Part shown: positions 53,873 to 62,591 of the stretch, piece after piece
Layout: the number at the start of each line of letters is the position of its first letter
Numbering within the stretch: the first letter of the stretch is position 1
Source of the DNA: Aulosira sp. FACHB-615
GTDB taxonomy: Bacteria > Cyanobacteriota > Cyanobacteriia > Cyanobacteriales > Nostocaceae
Direction of reading: 5' to 3'
Assembly (NCBI RefSeq): GCF_014698045.1
Contig: NZ_JACJSE010000005.1
Location: forward strand, 62,001 to 126,000
Length of the DNA: 64,000 nucleotides
Position numbers and translations under genes: made by a program
Notes under the pieces: generated by a model
Databases searched by the model: none
What the model was told of the DNA's origin: nothing
What the model saw: the letters and a program-made list of their open reading frames with translations, nothing else

Positions 53873-54750
53873 TAGCTTTCAGCCCTTGTAATATTCTTGT
53901 CTTTCTCTGCTTTTTGATTGAGTAAGAACCAGTAAAATATACCAAAAAGTATGACTGTAATCATCCCAAATATTAAAGAACCATCTCCGACATGCCAAAA
54001 TTTAAAAGAATTTTGATTTTGATTCGCTGCCATAACAGCTAAAATTGCCACTCTGACTGCATTCACAATAAAAGCAATAATTACAGCCACTATCGGCACA
54101 AATATTCTTTTTTTACGTTCTGGAGGAAACATTAATAAACCAATTACAGCTAACCCTAAAAGATGGCATATCCACTCTATCCCGGCACAGTTTTCTGCTA
54201 CTTTAATGCCACCTGTTGGTAAATTTATATAGACATCTTGGAGAGCTACTTCAAACCCAGCATACCAAAGCATTAATGTAGAGAATTTGGCGGTTAAAAT
54301 AGATAAGGGTTTAATATCTAATAATGCAAAGATTAATACTTTAGGAACACCAGCAAAAAAAATAATTACTAATTCTTGCCAATATTGCTTTAATCCCTGA
54401 TAGCCAGAAGCTAGTAAACTCAGTCCTAACGCTGCCACAAAGGGCGCTATGTGAGTATAAACTGCAAATAATTTTCCAGGTGGAAAATGAGTACTATACC
54501 AAAGTACAATGCCGATTAAAACTGTGCCTAAAACACTAGAAATAACATCACTTTCTAATTTCAGTTTATGTTTTTTATCTCCTAATAGTGAGAAGACAGC
54601 GAATAAAGCTAAAACTGTCATTCCCAAATGAGAATCATCATCTGCTTTCCAAATGATCGTTAAAAGTGTTGCAACTAAACCTCCACCTATTCCTAATAAC
54701 CACAGTTGAGGGTTGGTGAGTGGTTGGGGAAAAATGCGAGTTGCTTTCAT
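53872..54750 (-). CDS. crtA: Cyanoexosortase A
   Basis: 292 residues with about eight membrane helices. The exosortase triad is present: Cys in VAENCAGIEW (C188), Arg in VNAVRVAILA (R233) and His in FWHVGDGSLIFG (H253). Exosortases are membrane transpeptidases that recognise PEP-CTERM tails on secreted proteins, usually with exopolysaccharide genes. No protein in this window ends in a PEP-CTERM tail, so the substrates are coded elsewhere. First gene of the group crtA, truncated accessory gene, hpsJ-like. Confidence 0.9.
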   Translation of the reverse strand: MKATRIFPQPLTNPQLWLLGIGGGLVATLLTIIWKADDDSHLGMTVLALFAVFSLLGDKKHKLKLESDVISSVLGTVLIGIVLWYSTHFPPGKLFAVYTHIAPFVAALGLSLLASGYQGLKQYWQELVIIFFAGVPKVLIFALLDIKPLSILTAKFSTLMLWYAGFEVALQDVYINLPTGGIKVAENCAGIEWICHLLGLAVIGLLMFPPERKKRIFVPIVAVIIAFIVNAVRVAILAVMAANQNQNSFKFWHVGDGSLIFGMITVILFGIFYWFLLNQKAEKDKNITRAES

Positions 54751-55252
54751 GTACTTTTTAGATTAAATGAATGATGACTATTAATTTGTGATCAAAATTT
54801 TTTAGTAATTTTTTTAATAAGCATAGTATTTTAGAATACTACTTAAGTAAATATAATCAAACTTTTTTATAAATTTTTATTAAATCTTTAAGTTCACAAG
54901 TTACTCATTTTCCTCCCAAAGCAGTGATAAATGCCTTATTTACAGGATTTATCTATCATCATTGGTTGATGAATTATGTAAATTTTGTGTAAACTTATTT
55001 TCTGGCAATCATAAATAAAGTGTATTTTTATACTTTATATTGAGAGTTAGGATAAAAGTATTTTCCCGGTTTTTGAGATGCACAATTAGTAGAATATTGC
55101 AAGCATTAATATGTAGATTTTGATGTTTTCTAATCTTGCGTTTTTGTATGAGATATTTACAAACTATTAAGTACTATGGACAAGAAATTGCTGTCATCAA
55201 TTTCTGATTAGAATTTAAATTAGTAAGTTTTAAATTTTTATTATTCAAAAAT
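54751..55252. other. AT-rich divergent intergenic region
   Basis: 502 bases of strongly AT-rich sequence between crtA and the small membrane protein, with no HIP1 site, STRR or open frame. It should hold both promoters; nothing specific can be pointed to. Confidence 0.55.
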
Positions 55253-55681
55253 ATGAACGCGGGATTTGTGCATAAGATTCCTATGCTACCCCTTGTACTA
55301 TTGTGGTTGGCTTATGCCTTACTGGGATGGTATTTGGCAGTGCATCACATTGTTTGGTTAGTGGGAGCTTTTATTGCGGCTGTGGCGATCGCGGTTGTCC
55401 GCAGAAGTAATGCTTGGCTGGAAGAGCTAACGGCTTTTGGTTCTAAAATTTTAATTGTGATTTTAACTTTAGGTGCATCAGTAGCTTTAGTAGCAACTTG
55501 GTCAGTATTGTTTAGTTTATTTTTAATACCGATCGCAACTACATTGTTAGCAGATTTAGAAATGCGTTTTGCCGGCTTCGACAAAAAAGAGTCATTTCGG
55601 GTGTTAACATTCTTGGCAGGAACAGGTTTATTTATTGGTGAAGCCGTAGATTTGCTCTTCTTCCCCAGTAGTAGATTTTAA
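55253..55681 (+). CDS. Small membrane protein of unknown function
   Basis: 142 residues with four predicted membrane helices (about 11-28, 32-48, 61-95 as a long or double segment, and 118-135). Charged loop LLADLEMRFAGFDKKESFR lies between helices 3 and 4. I do not recognise a family beyond 'cyanobacterial membrane protein'. Its stop codon overlaps that of kptA on the other strand (shared TTAA at 55678-55681). Confidence 0.7.
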   Translation: MNAGFVHKIPMLPLVLLWLAYALLGWYLAVHHIVWLVGAFIAAVAIAVVRRSNAWLEELTAFGSKILIVILTLGASVALVATWSVLFSLFLIPIATTLLADLEMRFAGFDKKESFRVLTFLAGTGLFIGEAVDLLFFPSSRF

Positions 55682-56223
55682 AGCTGGCGGAGATATTCTG
55701 GCGGCACAGCATCTACTAACCACACACCATTGTCAGAACAGTAGAAGATGTAACCCGCCTGATACATAGTCGCTGTATCCACCGCAAAAACTACGGGTTT
55801 ACCATGTCTTGCGCCGACAGTTTTGGCTGTAGTTATATCCTGTGATAAGTGGACATGATGGCGAGACATTTTGCTGAGTCCAGTTTGCAAAATAGACTCA
55901 ACAGCTTTGTGTCCAGTACCGTGATACAGCACATCAGGCGGGACAGCAGGTAGTAATTGTAAATCAACTTCGACGCTGTGTCCTTGGTTGGCGCGAATTA
56001 AAGTACCAGTAGAGTCAAAACTAAAGCGTTGTTTATCGTTGGTGGCGACTACTGCTGTTAATTCCTGGCGAGTAATCGGAAACTTATGTTCAGCACAAGC
56101 CGCTAAAAGTTCATCCACTGCAACCCAACCACCAGGCGCAAGTTTAATCCCTAAAGATTCTGGTTGGTGGCGGAGATATTTGCTTAAGAATTTACTAATC
56201 TTGACTAGGCGGGGAGTATTCAT
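55678..56223 (-). CDS. kptA: RNA 2'-phosphotransferase (Tpt1/KptA)
   Basis: 181 residues from the ATG at 56223 (MNTPRLVKISKFLSKYLRH). The family's first motif LSKYLRHQPESLGI, DELLAAC, the NAD-binding LYHGTGHKAVESIL and SRHHVHLS with the Arg-His pair, and PVVFAVDT are present. It moves a 2'-phosphate from RNA to NAD, releasing ADP-ribose cyclic phosphate; the bacterial role is unclear because bacteria lack the tRNA splicing that makes its substrate in yeast. The frame extends upstream to 56325 only because of STRR translation. Confidence 0.92.
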   Translation of the reverse strand: MNTPRLVKISKFLSKYLRHQPESLGIKLAPGGWVAVDELLAACAEHKFPITRQELTAVVATNDKQRFSFDSTGTLIRANQGHSVEVDLQLLPAVPPDVLYHGTGHKAVESILQTGLSKMSRHHVHLSQDITTAKTVGARHGKPVVFAVDTATMYQAGYIFYCSDNGVWLVDAVPPEYLRQL

Positions 56224-56227
56224 ATAG

Positions 56228-56272
56228 CAGGAGGCAGGAGGCAGGGAGCAGGGGGCAGGGGGCAGGGGGAGA
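56228..56272. repeat. STRR, GGAGGCA/GGGGGCA heptamers upstream of kptA
   Basis: Six or so G-rich 7-bp units lie between the kptA start and the permease stop, adjoining a palindromic piece (56294-56320, TACACTTCGACTTCGCTCAGTGTA) that recurs at 59290-59312. Confidence 0.8.
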
Positions 56273-56325
56273 AGTAGTATCTTTAACTCAGCATGTACAC
56301 TTCGACTTCGCTCAGTGTACAGCAC

Positions 56326-57624
56326 TCATAACTTTGCCATCGCCAGAATTTCTTTTAGTATCATAACTACTGCAATTCCTATCATTAAAATCAGTGTCAG
56401 CTTACCGCCAGGAACAAACTGATTTGTGTGTTGCAGTTGTTGACGTTGTTTCCATGTGGCTAATGCGGGAATAATGCCACCTAAAATTGAGATGCTAAAA
56501 GTACCAGCAAAATCTAAAGCAGTGAAGAAAATGCTGGGGTTAATTGCACCTAAACCAAGGGGTGGTAGTAACACCAGGGAATATAAGGGTAAGCGGCTGG
56601 TGGGTTTGGTTTGTGTTTTTGCAAAAATATCTTGGAAGAAGTCTAGCAAACCATAAACAAAGCCAATAAAGGATGTGGCGATCGCAAATTCTGAAAAAAT
56701 AGATACCAACACTCCTAATAATTCTCCACCGCCACCAGCCCGCAGTACTTGGATGGGGTCGAAAATAGTTGTACTATGAATCGTCTCTGGACTGACACTG
56801 CCCAAAATTACAGCATTCCAAGCTAAAAACATCACCAAAGGAATTGCTGAACCAACAATAATTGACTGGCGAACTTTACGACTATCTCCTTCTAACTGTG
56901 TTACCACCACCGGCACAACGTTATGGTAAAACAAGGCAACTAACATGACTGGTACAGCCGTCCCCAATGCACTCCAGTTTTGAAACAGAAAATGTACACC
57001 TTGGACTTGGGTAACTCCTAATAAAAAGAGTCCCAAAAAAGACACAATGACAATTCCCACCAAGAAGTTATTCAATTTTTCAATGAATTTTTCCCGTCCT
57101 AAGTACATAATGCTGCCAAACAGCAATGTAAACGCTGCGGTTCCCACCCAGCTAGGTAAATAATTTTCTCCACCCCAAAGATGAGAAATCGCAGACATCA
57201 AAATCTCACCGCCTTGGGTAACATAAGCTACCAACAAAGCATAGTGCTGTAACATATATGCCACACCAGCTATTCCTGCTCCCGTAGTTCCCAGGGTGTT
57301 TTCAATCATTGCCATTAAGCCCACACTGGGACGACCAGCCGAACGCATGGTATTAACATTAACTTCGGCAATTAATAAACCAGAAACTAAAGTATACAGC
57401 CAGACACCAATTAACAAGACTGTTGAAGGAATCACGCCAGAAGGCAATGTCACCGCAGGTAACGCCAAAATTCCCGCACCTACGGTTGTACCTGCAACTA
57501 AGGCGGTGCTTCCCAGAACACTCCCCGGTTGATGAGTCAGTTTGTTACCCTCAACCTGCACATGCGAAAACAAGCGTGTGACTTCTTGTTGATGTGTCTG
57601 GAAAGCTGTCTTAATTGCGGTCAT
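56326..57624 (-). CDS. Aromatic amino acid permease (Tyr/Trp transporter family)
   Basis: 432 residues with about eleven membrane helices. The hydroxy/aromatic amino acid permease signature GTTVGAGILALP is near residues 45-56 and VNVNTMRSAGRPS, FLAWNAVILGS and LLDFFQD follow in the expected order. Such proton symporters import tyrosine or tryptophan; which one cannot be decided. It may be cotranscribed with kptA, which follows after about 100 bases of repeats. Confidence 0.88.
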   Translation of the reverse strand: MTAIKTAFQTHQQEVTRLFSHVQVEGNKLTHQPGSVLGSTALVAGTTVGAGILALPAVTLPSGVIPSTVLLIGVWLYTLVSGLLIAEVNVNTMRSAGRPSVGLMAMIENTLGTTGAGIAGVAYMLQHYALLVAYVTQGGEILMSAISHLWGGENYLPSWVGTAAFTLLFGSIMYLGREKFIEKLNNFLVGIVIVSFLGLFLLGVTQVQGVHFLFQNWSALGTAVPVMLVALFYHNVVPVVVTQLEGDSRKVRQSIIVGSAIPLVMFLAWNAVILGSVSPETIHSTTIFDPIQVLRAGGGGELLGVLVSIFSEFAIATSFIGFVYGLLDFFQDIFAKTQTKPTSRLPLYSLVLLPPLGLGAINPSIFFTALDFAGTFSISILGGIIPALATWKQRQQLQHTNQFVPGGKLTLILMIGIAVVMILKEILAMAKL

Positions 57625-57953
57625 AGAAAAAAATGTTAACTTATGTAACCAATTATCTTAGCAGAGACTTTTGGTAATCAGTATTTGGTTAAAAAATGTG
57701 ATTAATGACACTTTTTAAACGAACCGCAAAGGGCGCATAGACGCGATAGCGGTGAAGCAGCGCGGTCTTGGGGGTTTCCCCCATGAGCGACTGCTGAACC
57801 CGAAGGGCTTCCCGCAGGGTAGGGCGCGAAGAGAAGCACAAATTACTAACTAAACCTTAGTGAGAGAAGAGGGACAAGGGGGACAAGGGAGACAAGGGAG
57901 ACAAAGCTTTTAATGCTGTCACCTGTAACCTCTCACCTGTAACCTCTAACTTC
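57625..57953. other. Repeat-filled region between DUF1501 and permease genes
   Basis: Bases 57720-57838 hold a compound palindromic repeat (AACGAACCGCAAAGGGCGC, GGGGGTTTCCCCC, GAACCCGAAGGGCTTCCCGC). Bases 57868-57904 are GACAAGG heptamers and 57915-57950 are ACCTGTA/ACCTCTA heptamers. No gene. Confidence 0.7.
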
Positions 57954-59180
57954 CTACAACAAAGCAATTTTTTGCTTGGGTGTATAACTGGGGAAGACTT
58001 TACTTAGTTGGGTGTCGTTTACAGATAGATGTCGTGCTAAGACATCAGAAATTACATCTCGAAAATCGGTGGTAACAGCCAAGTCTCGTTTTTCATAAAG
58101 TTGGGCTGTTTCTAAACCAGGCCATTCGCCGTAAACTTTACCACCACGGACTTTGCCGCCTAAAACCCACATCACATTGCCATGTCCGTGATCTGTGCCG
58201 CCGTTGCCATTTTCGCGTAATGTCCTGCCAAATTCTGACATGACTAATATGACTGTGTTTTGATAGGTGGGGCCTAAACTTTGGGCTAAGGCGGCTAATC
58301 CTTTGCCTAAACTGCCTAAGCCTCTGGCTAAATAACCGCGATCGCTACCTTGATTGACATGGGTATCCCAACCACCCAAGGCCATAAACCCTAATTCAAT
58401 TCTCGGATCTTTAGCCATGAGTTTGCCTAATCTTTGGGCATCACCCGCAAAGCCATCGGGTAAGGGTGCGCCATTATTAGCCATTTTCATTTCTTGGGCT
58501 AAATCAGTCATCAAGGCTTCACGAGCAACACGACCTTGATGATAAGTTTGACTGAGGGTATCGTTACCACCATACAATCGGTCAAAGGCGGCACTTACTT
58601 GTGGTCTATCTATGGCAATTGGTTTGTTAGCATTTCTCCCAGAGGCTAAATTCGCAACTGGCATTTGACCATTTAAAATGCGTGGTTTGGTTGTACCAAC
58701 ACTCACGGCTTGGATGGGTGTTTTATTGGAGATAGCACCCATTAAGCGATTCATCCAACCTTCGCTCACTCTTTGGTTCCCAGGAATGCCAATTTCCATA
58801 TAAAACTGCGCGTCAAAATGGGAACGCGAAGGATCAGGGGAACCCGCAGCATGAACAAAGGCTAAATTTCCTTGTTGCCAGAAGGGCATTAATGGGGCTA
58901 GGGCTGGATGTAAACCAAAGTGTCCATCTAAATCTAAAACGCCTTTTTCTTGTCCTGGTTTGGCAAGGGCAATTTTTGGTCGGGCTTGATAGTATGCTGG
59001 CTCTGCATAAGGCACGACAATATTTAACCCATCTGCACCACCACGCATAAAAATCACAATCAAACGCTGGCGATCGCTTTTCTTGGTAGCAGAATGTACT
59101 ACCCAAGTATTACAACTAACAGAAGCGATCGCAGTTGTTGAAAACAGTCCTGCTTGGATCAGAAAATCACGTCTTTTCAT
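57954..59180 (-). CDS. DUF1501 family protein with Tat signal
   Basis: 408 residues from the ATG at 59180, giving a textbook twin-arginine signal (MKRRDFLIQAGLFSTTAIASVSC); the longer frame upstream is repeat. The family motifs are IFMRGGADGLNIVVPYAEP, GLHPALAPLMPFW, SRSHFDAQFYME, GGWDTHVNQG, SEFGRTLRENGNGGTDHGHG. The fold is related to alkaline phosphatase/sulfatase-type enzymes, but activity is not known. It lies directly downstream of a DUF1800 gene; the two families are almost always paired. Export through TatC (8234-9049) is expected. Confidence 0.92.
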   Translation of the reverse strand: MKRRDFLIQAGLFSTTAIASVSCNTWVVHSATKKSDRQRLIVIFMRGGADGLNIVVPYAEPAYYQARPKIALAKPGQEKGVLDLDGHFGLHPALAPLMPFWQQGNLAFVHAAGSPDPSRSHFDAQFYMEIGIPGNQRVSEGWMNRLMGAISNKTPIQAVSVGTTKPRILNGQMPVANLASGRNANKPIAIDRPQVSAAFDRLYGGNDTLSQTYHQGRVAREALMTDLAQEMKMANNGAPLPDGFAGDAQRLGKLMAKDPRIELGFMALGGWDTHVNQGSDRGYLARGLGSLGKGLAALAQSLGPTYQNTVILVMSEFGRTLRENGNGGTDHGHGNVMWVLGGKVRGGKVYGEWPGLETAQLYEKRDLAVTTDFRDVISDVLARHLSVNDTQLSKVFPSYTPKQKIALL

Positions 59181-59206
59181 AGATAATTCGGTATTGCTCA
59201 ATATAC

Positions 59207-59320
59207 AAGGTTGGGTGGACGAACGGAACCCAACATTCACGCATACTCTGTTGGGTTACGCTATCGCTACACCCAACCTACTATTCTGTTCACTTCGACT
59301 TCGCTCAGTGAACAGCACTT
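59207..59320. repeat. GTTGGGT element copy 3 and CTTCGACTTCGCTC palindrome between DUF1800 and DUF1501
   Basis: Bases 59207-59285 repeat the core of 35059-35177. Bases 59285-59315 hold GTTCACTTCGACTTCGCTCAGTGAAC, a hairpin also found at 56294-56320. Confidence 0.75.
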
Positions 59321-59329
59321 AGCACTCTA

Positions 59330-60820
59330 CTAACGACGCATAAATTCTGGGCTACCCAAGACTAATGCGGCTTTGAGTTCTGGAGGACTAGCAGCGATCG
59401 CACTTTGGGTTTTAGGCGATAGAGAATTGCCCAAGGTGTTAATTAGCTGTGTTGCATCCAGGGGCTGAACAGGGTTAATGCTTTTATTTTTGGGTTGATT
59501 ATTGGCTGTACCTAACAGTGGTAAGCGACCACTACCTAACGCAGTGGCAAAGTTGAGGCGACGGTTCATCGCTTCGGGATTCAACCAGACATCTTGTGTA
59601 TTTTTGTACCCATCTGGAGTGCGACAACCGTACACAGGCATTTCTAACTGTTCCAGGTTACGAGACAGAGGTATGGTGTTGTTAACCTCTAGGCCTGTAG
59701 CCCGGACTGCGGAGACAGTATATTGAAATGGAGTTTTAAATTTAGCGTTGAAATATTTTTTATCCCAAAATTCTGGGCTTTGAAATAAAGTTTCTAAAAC
59801 TGCGCGAATATTGCCATCAGTATTACGAAAGCGTTGTGCCAGACGATCAACTAAACTAGCAGGTGGGCGATCGCTCACAAAATACTGAGCCAATTGATAA
59901 CTAATATGATGGGCTGTGGCCGGACTTTGCGCCAATATATCTAAAGCTTGTTCGCCTTCAGCTTGACCACTAGCTTTAATAGTGCGTCCTAAAAAAACCT
60001 TATCATTAGGATCATGAAACTTGGGGTCAAAGTAAAATACCGATTTGCCATTTGTCTGTTGACCTGGACGTGCTATTCCCCAACCTGTAAAAATTCTCGC
60101 TAAAGTAATTACATCTTGTTGTGTGTAGCCACCATCTGCACCCAAAGTATGCAGTTCCATCAACTCTCGCGCATAGTTTTCGTTTACCCGTGGCGTAGCA
60201 CCAGGACGACGACTAGCTTTGTTTTGCGAGTTGTCTAAATAAACTAGCATTGCGGGATGATGGGCTGTGGCTCCGAGTAAATCACGAAATCGCCCTAAAG
60301 CATAAGGTCTGATTGCTTCTTGTTCATACGCTCCCACCCAGTAGCGAGCATTTCCTTTACCAGAATAAACATTGAAATGGTTATACCAAAAGTCCACCAT
60401 CACTTCTTGCAGTTGGCGGTTACTGCTAGTGGCTCGTAGTAACCGCGCTTTCACGGCTTCTTGTAAAATTTTGCCGCCTCTTCTTTGCAAAGCTTTCTTT
60501 TCTTCTGGGGTTGCTTGTGGTGGAGCCTTGAGATAGTTTCTAAGTTCGACTGTATTTAAATTGAGTGTTTCTAATTGCGAAAGCTGACGGGTAAGGCTGG
60601 GTGATTCTGATATGGAATTGGGTGAAAGTTGGGCTTTAATATAACGCTCTACACCTAAAGACTCGACTTTTTGAATCTCTCCAGGTTTCGCCCCAAAACT
60701 CAACCGATTAATTATGTGTAATATTTTTGGGTCAACAGGCTTATTAGCTGCATAGATGGGGTCACTTCCTACCAACAAGATGAACAGCAACAATACCAAA
60801 TATCTGGGTTTGACTGTCAT
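59330..60820 (-). CDS. DUF1800 family protein
   Basis: 496 residues with a Sec-type signal peptide (MTVKPRYLVLLLFILLVGSDPIYA). Family features: HIINRLSFGAKPGEIQKV, MVDFWYNHFNVYSGK, VNENYARELMELHTLG, YTQQDVITLARIFTGWG, FHDP.DK and a C-terminal SPEFMRR. Function unknown; in many bacteria it is encoded with a DUF1501 protein and both are exported. It is the upstream member of the pair, separated from DUF1501 by a 149-base repeat insert. Confidence 0.92.
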   Translation of the reverse strand: MTVKPRYLVLLLFILLVGSDPIYAANKPVDPKILHIINRLSFGAKPGEIQKVESLGVERYIKAQLSPNSISESPSLTRQLSQLETLNLNTVELRNYLKAPPQATPEEKKALQRRGGKILQEAVKARLLRATSSNRQLQEVMVDFWYNHFNVYSGKGNARYWVGAYEQEAIRPYALGRFRDLLGATAHHPAMLVYLDNSQNKASRRPGATPRVNENYARELMELHTLGADGGYTQQDVITLARIFTGWGIARPGQQTNGKSVFYFDPKFHDPNDKVFLGRTIKASGQAEGEQALDILAQSPATAHHISYQLAQYFVSDRPPASLVDRLAQRFRNTDGNIRAVLETLFQSPEFWDKKYFNAKFKTPFQYTVSAVRATGLEVNNTIPLSRNLEQLEMPVYGCRTPDGYKNTQDVWLNPEAMNRRLNFATALGSGRLPLLGTANNQPKNKSINPVQPLDATQLINTLGNSLSPKTQSAIAASPPELKAALVLGSPEFMRR

Positions 60821-60905
60821 AACTTGAGTTATCCTTGCTCAGTTGGCGAACACATCGTTATTTGACTGGCTAACTCGAAAAAAAGTTCAAAATCTCCTCA
60901 GTGAA

Positions 60906-61871
60906 TTACTGAATAAATTTAGCTACCTTTGCTAAATCTACATTACCACCACTGATAATTACACCTATTTTTGCATCTTTTACTGACACCACATTGCTGA
61001 GTAAGGCGGCGGTGGCTAATGCACCAGTGGGTTCAACGACAATTTTCAGGCGTTCCCAAAGGAAAAACATACTATTAATAATGGCAGTTTCTGAGACTGT
61101 CACCATATCATCAACGTAATTCAGCACTAGGGGAAAAGTTAACTTACCTAAACTGGGAGTCCGCACACCATCGGCAATTGTCGGTGGATTAATTACAGTT
61201 TGCAGAGTTTTGCTGTGAAAAGAACGAGTTGCATCATCAGCTAGTTCTGGTTCGACACCAATCACTTTACAGGTAGGTAATAGAGCTTTTGTAGCGATCG
61301 CACATCCTGATATTAAGCCACCACCGCCACAACAAACTAATAAATAATCTAGTTGCCCAACTTCTTGAATGAGTTCTAACGCTGTGGTTCCTTGTCCGGC
61401 GATGACGTGGGGATGATCGTAAGGCGGAATCAAGGTAAGATGGCGATCGCTGGCTAAGGTTTTGGCTAATTCTTCTCGATCAGTTTCATGGCGACTGTAT
61501 AAAATCACCTCTGCACCATAACTGCGGGTAGCTTGCTGCTTCACTTCTGGCGCATCGTCAGGCATCACAATAGTTGTGGGAATATGTAATAACTTTCCCG
61601 CCAGAGCGATCGCTTGGGCATGATTTCCAGAGGAAAATGTAATTACACCCTGTTGTTTTTGAATTTCTGACAACTGCACTAAGGCATTATAAGCACCCCG
61701 AAATTTAAATGCACCTGTGCGTTGAAAATTTTCGCATTTAAAAAATACTTCATTTTGGGTGCGATCGTTCACAATTCTCGAAGTCAGCACCGGAGTCTGA
61801 TGTGCAACCCCCGCCAGTCGCGCCTGTGCTGCTTTTACATCGTCTACAGTGACAGAGTAATGCTGTGACAT
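60906..61871 (-). CDS. Threonine/serine dehydratase-type PLP enzyme
   Basis: 321 residues from the ATG at 61871; upstream frame is repeat-derived. PLP lysine K56 in FKFRGAYN, SSGNHAQ, the phosphate-binding loop CCGGGGLISG and the closing ISGGNVDLAKV mark fold type II threonine dehydratases without an ACT regulatory domain. It could be catabolic threonine dehydratase or serine racemase; sequence alone does not tell. Ile synthesis is possible but such enzymes usually have ACT domains. Confidence 0.88.
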   Translation of the reverse strand: MSQHYSVTVDDVKAAQARLAGVAHQTPVLTSRIVNDRTQNEVFFKCENFQRTGAFKFRGAYNALVQLSEIQKQQGVITFSSGNHAQAIALAGKLLHIPTTIVMPDDAPEVKQQATRSYGAEVILYSRHETDREELAKTLASDRHLTLIPPYDHPHVIAGQGTTALELIQEVGQLDYLLVCCGGGGLISGCAIATKALLPTCKVIGVEPELADDATRSFHSKTLQTVINPPTIADGVRTPSLGKLTFPLVLNYVDDMVTVSETAIINSMFFLWERLKIVVEPTGALATAALLSNVVSVKDAKIGVIISGGNVDLAKVAKFIQ

Positions 61872-62219
61872 TGTGGTTATGCTGAGTAATGAGTAATGAG
61901 TGCTGAGTAATGAGTTAAAGATTTTACTTCTCACCCTGTCTCCTGCCTCAACCGCGTAGCGGTAAGTCAAAAGGCAAAAATGAAGAATACTTTTGACTTT
62001 TGGTTTTTTACACCAATTTGTGTAGGTCAGGACTTACGCATCAAAATTTTCTGTGGAGATTGGGTGTGAGGGTGAAAGGGTATGGGGTGTAAGGGTTTTG
62101 GATACTTACACCCTTACACCCTCATACCCCTGCACCCTGTTATAAAACCTTATTTTTTCGTTTTTTTGCGTAAGTCCTATAGGTAAACAACCGTTCACCC
62201 ACACACTCAATCCCACAAA
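61872..62219. other. Intergenic region with STRR and a GGACTTACGC element
   Basis: GAGTAATGAGTGCTGAGTAATG units (61876-61916) adjoin the PLP enzyme start. Bases 62029-62180 are a GGACTTACGC-type element of the same kind as 44189-44410. No gene. Confidence 0.7.
62029..62180. repeat. GGACTTACGC-type element
   Basis: CAGGACTTACGCA at the left, TGCGTAAGTCCTAT at the right, interior of G-rich (gggtgaaagggtatgggg) and C-rich (cacccttacaccctcatacccc) arms. The right 70 bases nearly match those of 44189-44410 in reverse. Confidence 0.75.
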
Positions 62220-62591
62220 TTAACGGAAGAACAAATATCTTCCACCTATAATTAATAAAAAGATGCCGTACAGTTTCTTCATAGTTTCACTACTAATAAA
62301 TGGCTGATTGGCAAATAACGCACCAAAAAAATTTCCTACTACTAAACCAATAGCAATCATGACCGCATATTTGATGTTAATGTTACCGCTACGGTAGTAA
62401 ACTGCTGCGCCTAAAATACCGATGGGTAAAATTTGGGCGGCAATAGATGTACCAGTGGCAAATTTTTGGTCTAGCCCTACTAGTAGTACCATTGCTGGCA
62501 CCATAATTGCACCGCCACCGATACCAAACATCCCACCAGCAACACCAGCCGCTAAACCAATCAGCAGCATTTGTACAAGAATATTAGACAT
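62220..62591 (-). CDS. TauE/SafE family transporter, half-length
   Basis: 123 residues, four hydrophobic segments. The conserved AAGVAGGMFGIGGGAIMVPAMVL at the N terminus and TSIAAQILPIGILGA identify the TauE/SafE (sulfite exporter) family. Members with this length correspond to one half of the usual 250-residue protein and probably dimerise. Ending KLYGIFLLIIGGRYLFF is normal, so it is not obviously truncated. Substrate unknown. Confidence 0.85.
   Translation of the reverse strand: MSNILVQMLLIGLAAGVAGGMFGIGGGAIMVPAMVLLVGLDQKFATGTSIAAQILPIGILGAAVYYRSGNINIKYAVMIAIGLVVGNFFGALFANQPFISSETMKKLYGIFLLIIGGRYLFFR

Noticed and set aside
52729..54750. PEP-CTERM substrate next to cyanoexosortase
   Set aside because: None of the proteins in the window ends with a PEP motif, hydrophobic stretch and basic tail.
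56224..56325. N-terminal extension of KptA
   Set aside because: Derived from G-rich heptamers and a palindromic repeat; the conserved protein starts at 56223.
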